The notes beneath the pieces were generated by a model. It was not told the DNA's origin. It saw nothing but the letters and a program-made list of their open reading frames with translations, and made no database searches. The translations under genes were made by a program, and so were the position numbers. Positions 62,785 to 64,000 of a stretch of 64,000 bases of DNA are shown here, piece by piece. This stretch comes from Leguminivora glycinivorella (taxonomy: Eukaryota; Arthropoda; Insecta; Lepidoptera; Tortricidae): the NCBI RefSeq assembly GCF_023078275.1, contig NC_062983.1, positions 14,687,001 through 14,751,000 on the forward strand, in the 5' to 3' direction. Positions within the stretch are counted from its first letter, which is position 1, and each line of letters begins with the position of its first letter.

Positions 62785-63090
62785 TATAACAAAGAGGATC
62801 GACTATTATAGAGAGTTACTGTCGAAGTAAAATGTGTAATCACAGTGCATAGACTGCCATCTTTTGACACAGGCTTAAAACTTTTGAACCTCAGTTTTGA
62901 CAATTTGGCCCATATTCTAATGATAATATGTTTTAAAATGTCAAATATTAATATTAGCGCCATCTAGCTGAGCGTACCCCAAAGGTGTAATGCCATCTAG
63001 GCCACCATACCTTTTTCTGTATGGTACTGAGGTACGTTTTTTTCTTCGACTTTATCTGTCTATACGGAGTTATATATGTCTTTGCTTATA
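62785..63090. repeat. Inverted repeat D, right arm
   Basis: CAAAGAGGATCGACTATTATA to ATATATGTCTTTGCT; more diverged at the outer edge than the inner. Confidence 0.75.
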
Positions 63091-63222
63091 ACAATATGTG
63101 AGTGTGTTTAGTAAAACGTCCCACTTTGTCGGTTACTTATCTTTATATGAATAAGCTGACAGAGCGGCTTTATAGCAATCGACAAAGTGGGACGTTTTCT
63201 CGTGCACACTCACATATATTCA
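63091..63222. mobile_element. MITE-6 hairpin
   Basis: ATGTGAGTGTGTTTAGTAAA with ACGTCCCACTTTGTCG, and the inverse CGACAAAGTGGGACGTTTTC with GTGCACACTCACAT, form terminal repeats of about 36 bp. Confidence 0.8.
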
Positions 63223-63684
63223 TTTACAGATTTAAGAGTTGGGATAACGGTGCTCGTGTTTCCAAAAACCAGCCGGCCTAGCCAAAATGACAATCGGTGA
63301 TGCTAGACGCCGATCGAAACACTGCCTCTGTCGCGCTAATATCGAAGAGCGATAGAAATAGCTAGTTACGATAAGGATACTATCATCTGTGGTCTGACTG
63401 TGTGAAGAAGTCGACTGGCGGCAGCCTATATCGTGCAGTCCACATGGCTTTTGACTGCGTTTAATGGAGACACGCTACTTGTGGTCGCGATCCTCAGCAT
63501 TGAGGGAACGAGGAAGAAGAAGGACTATCGTTAGGTACCATTTGTGTATTTGGGTACGTACCCTGGTTGGGTAGCCGGAGTGACAATTCTTGACGCTACG
63601 CAGCTATCTAAACGCAGTCTGGCTCTGTCGCGCCACTACAAAAGAGTGATATAGCTCACGAAGCTAAGCGATTATGACGCTGAC
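63223..63684. other. Unassigned sequence with MITE-1 relics
   Basis: CTGTCGCGCTAATATCGAAG at 63330 and CTGGCTCTGTCGCGCCACTAC at 63618 are diverged MITE-1 interiors; nothing else recognised. Confidence 0.5.
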
Positions 63685-63832
63685 TACGTACAGTCAACCA
63701 ATTGGAACTCTAGGTCACTGTAGATCTGTCATAATAGATAGTGACGTTATAAATCAGATTAAAAAATCTCCTACTGCTTGTCATTTTGACATGGTTGTAG
63801 AGTGGCCTAGGTTTCCAATTGGTTGGAATACC
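63685..63832. mobile_element. MITE-2 copy
   Basis: GTACAGTCAACCAATTGGAA at the left; AGAGTGGCCTAGGTTTCC with AATTGGTTGG at the right. Confidence 0.75.
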
Positions 63833-64000
63833 CTTTCGTTGCACACTCTATTCACGAATATATCCATATTCTTTGCTAACCCGTTTATATTTATAGCCCG
63901 TATTATTATGAGCCGCAAAGTACATTCCATTTATAATTTTACAATATCTTAACCCACCGTTCTTCTACCATTGAAATAGTGACCCTACTTACATTATTAT

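Overview
The window looks like an intron-rich, repeat-dense stretch of a lepidopteran nuclear genome. The evidence is a multi-exon cell-adhesion gene with long introns, tRNA-headed SINEs and short palindromic MITEs of types common in moths and butterflies, a LINE of the R4/Dong kind sitting in a TAA microsatellite, and Ty3-like LTR elements. No bacterial, viral or CRISPR locus is present.

The one cellular gene I can follow runs on the minus strand across almost the whole window. From about 55.5 kb down to 4.4 kb I can chain 21 exons that encode the second half of a Dscam-family receptor: Ig5, part of Ig6, Ig7, Ig8, half of Ig9, FN3-1 to FN3-4, Ig10, FN3-5 and FN3-6. Reading phase agrees at every junction except two. 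There the phases ask for exactly one extra exon each (first half of Ig6, second half of Ig9), which I cannot find. Ig1-4 should lie above 55.5 kb or outside, and the membrane span and cytoplasmic tail beyond position 1. Two introns need GC donors.

The most unusual property is local exon duplication. Copies or relics of at least seven exons lie next to their parents: Ig5a (50.0-50.9 and 54.7 kb), Ig5b (five partial copies, 46.0-47.7 kb), Ig7a (acceptor relics, 40.2-40.6 kb), FN2b and FN2c (20.8-22.1 kb), FN3a (151-bp tandem, 14.5-15.1 kb), FN3b (two intact copies and a fragment, 12.0-13.5 kb) and FN5b (6.0-6.6 kb). Most are broken, but the two FN3b copies are both open, and each has an acceptor that fits the phase, so they are candidates for mutually exclusive exons.

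The introns are filled with mobile DNA. An apparently complete 5.9-kb LTR retrotransposon with identical 139-bp LTRs lies at 27.4-33.3 kb. It carries a small myristoylation/membrane ORF, gag, and an open pro-RT-RNaseH-integrase frame in the +1 phase. A 1.15-kb non-autonomous LTR element with a perfect 5-bp target duplication is at 19.0-20.1 kb, and a decayed Dong-like LINE at 51.1-53.9 kb. There are also LINE tails, SINEs, a 1.5-kb fold-back element, at least eight MITE families, several nested insertions and a possible THAP zinc-finger exon at 8.4 kb. From 56.6 to 64 kb I see only repeats and unassigned AT-rich sequence.
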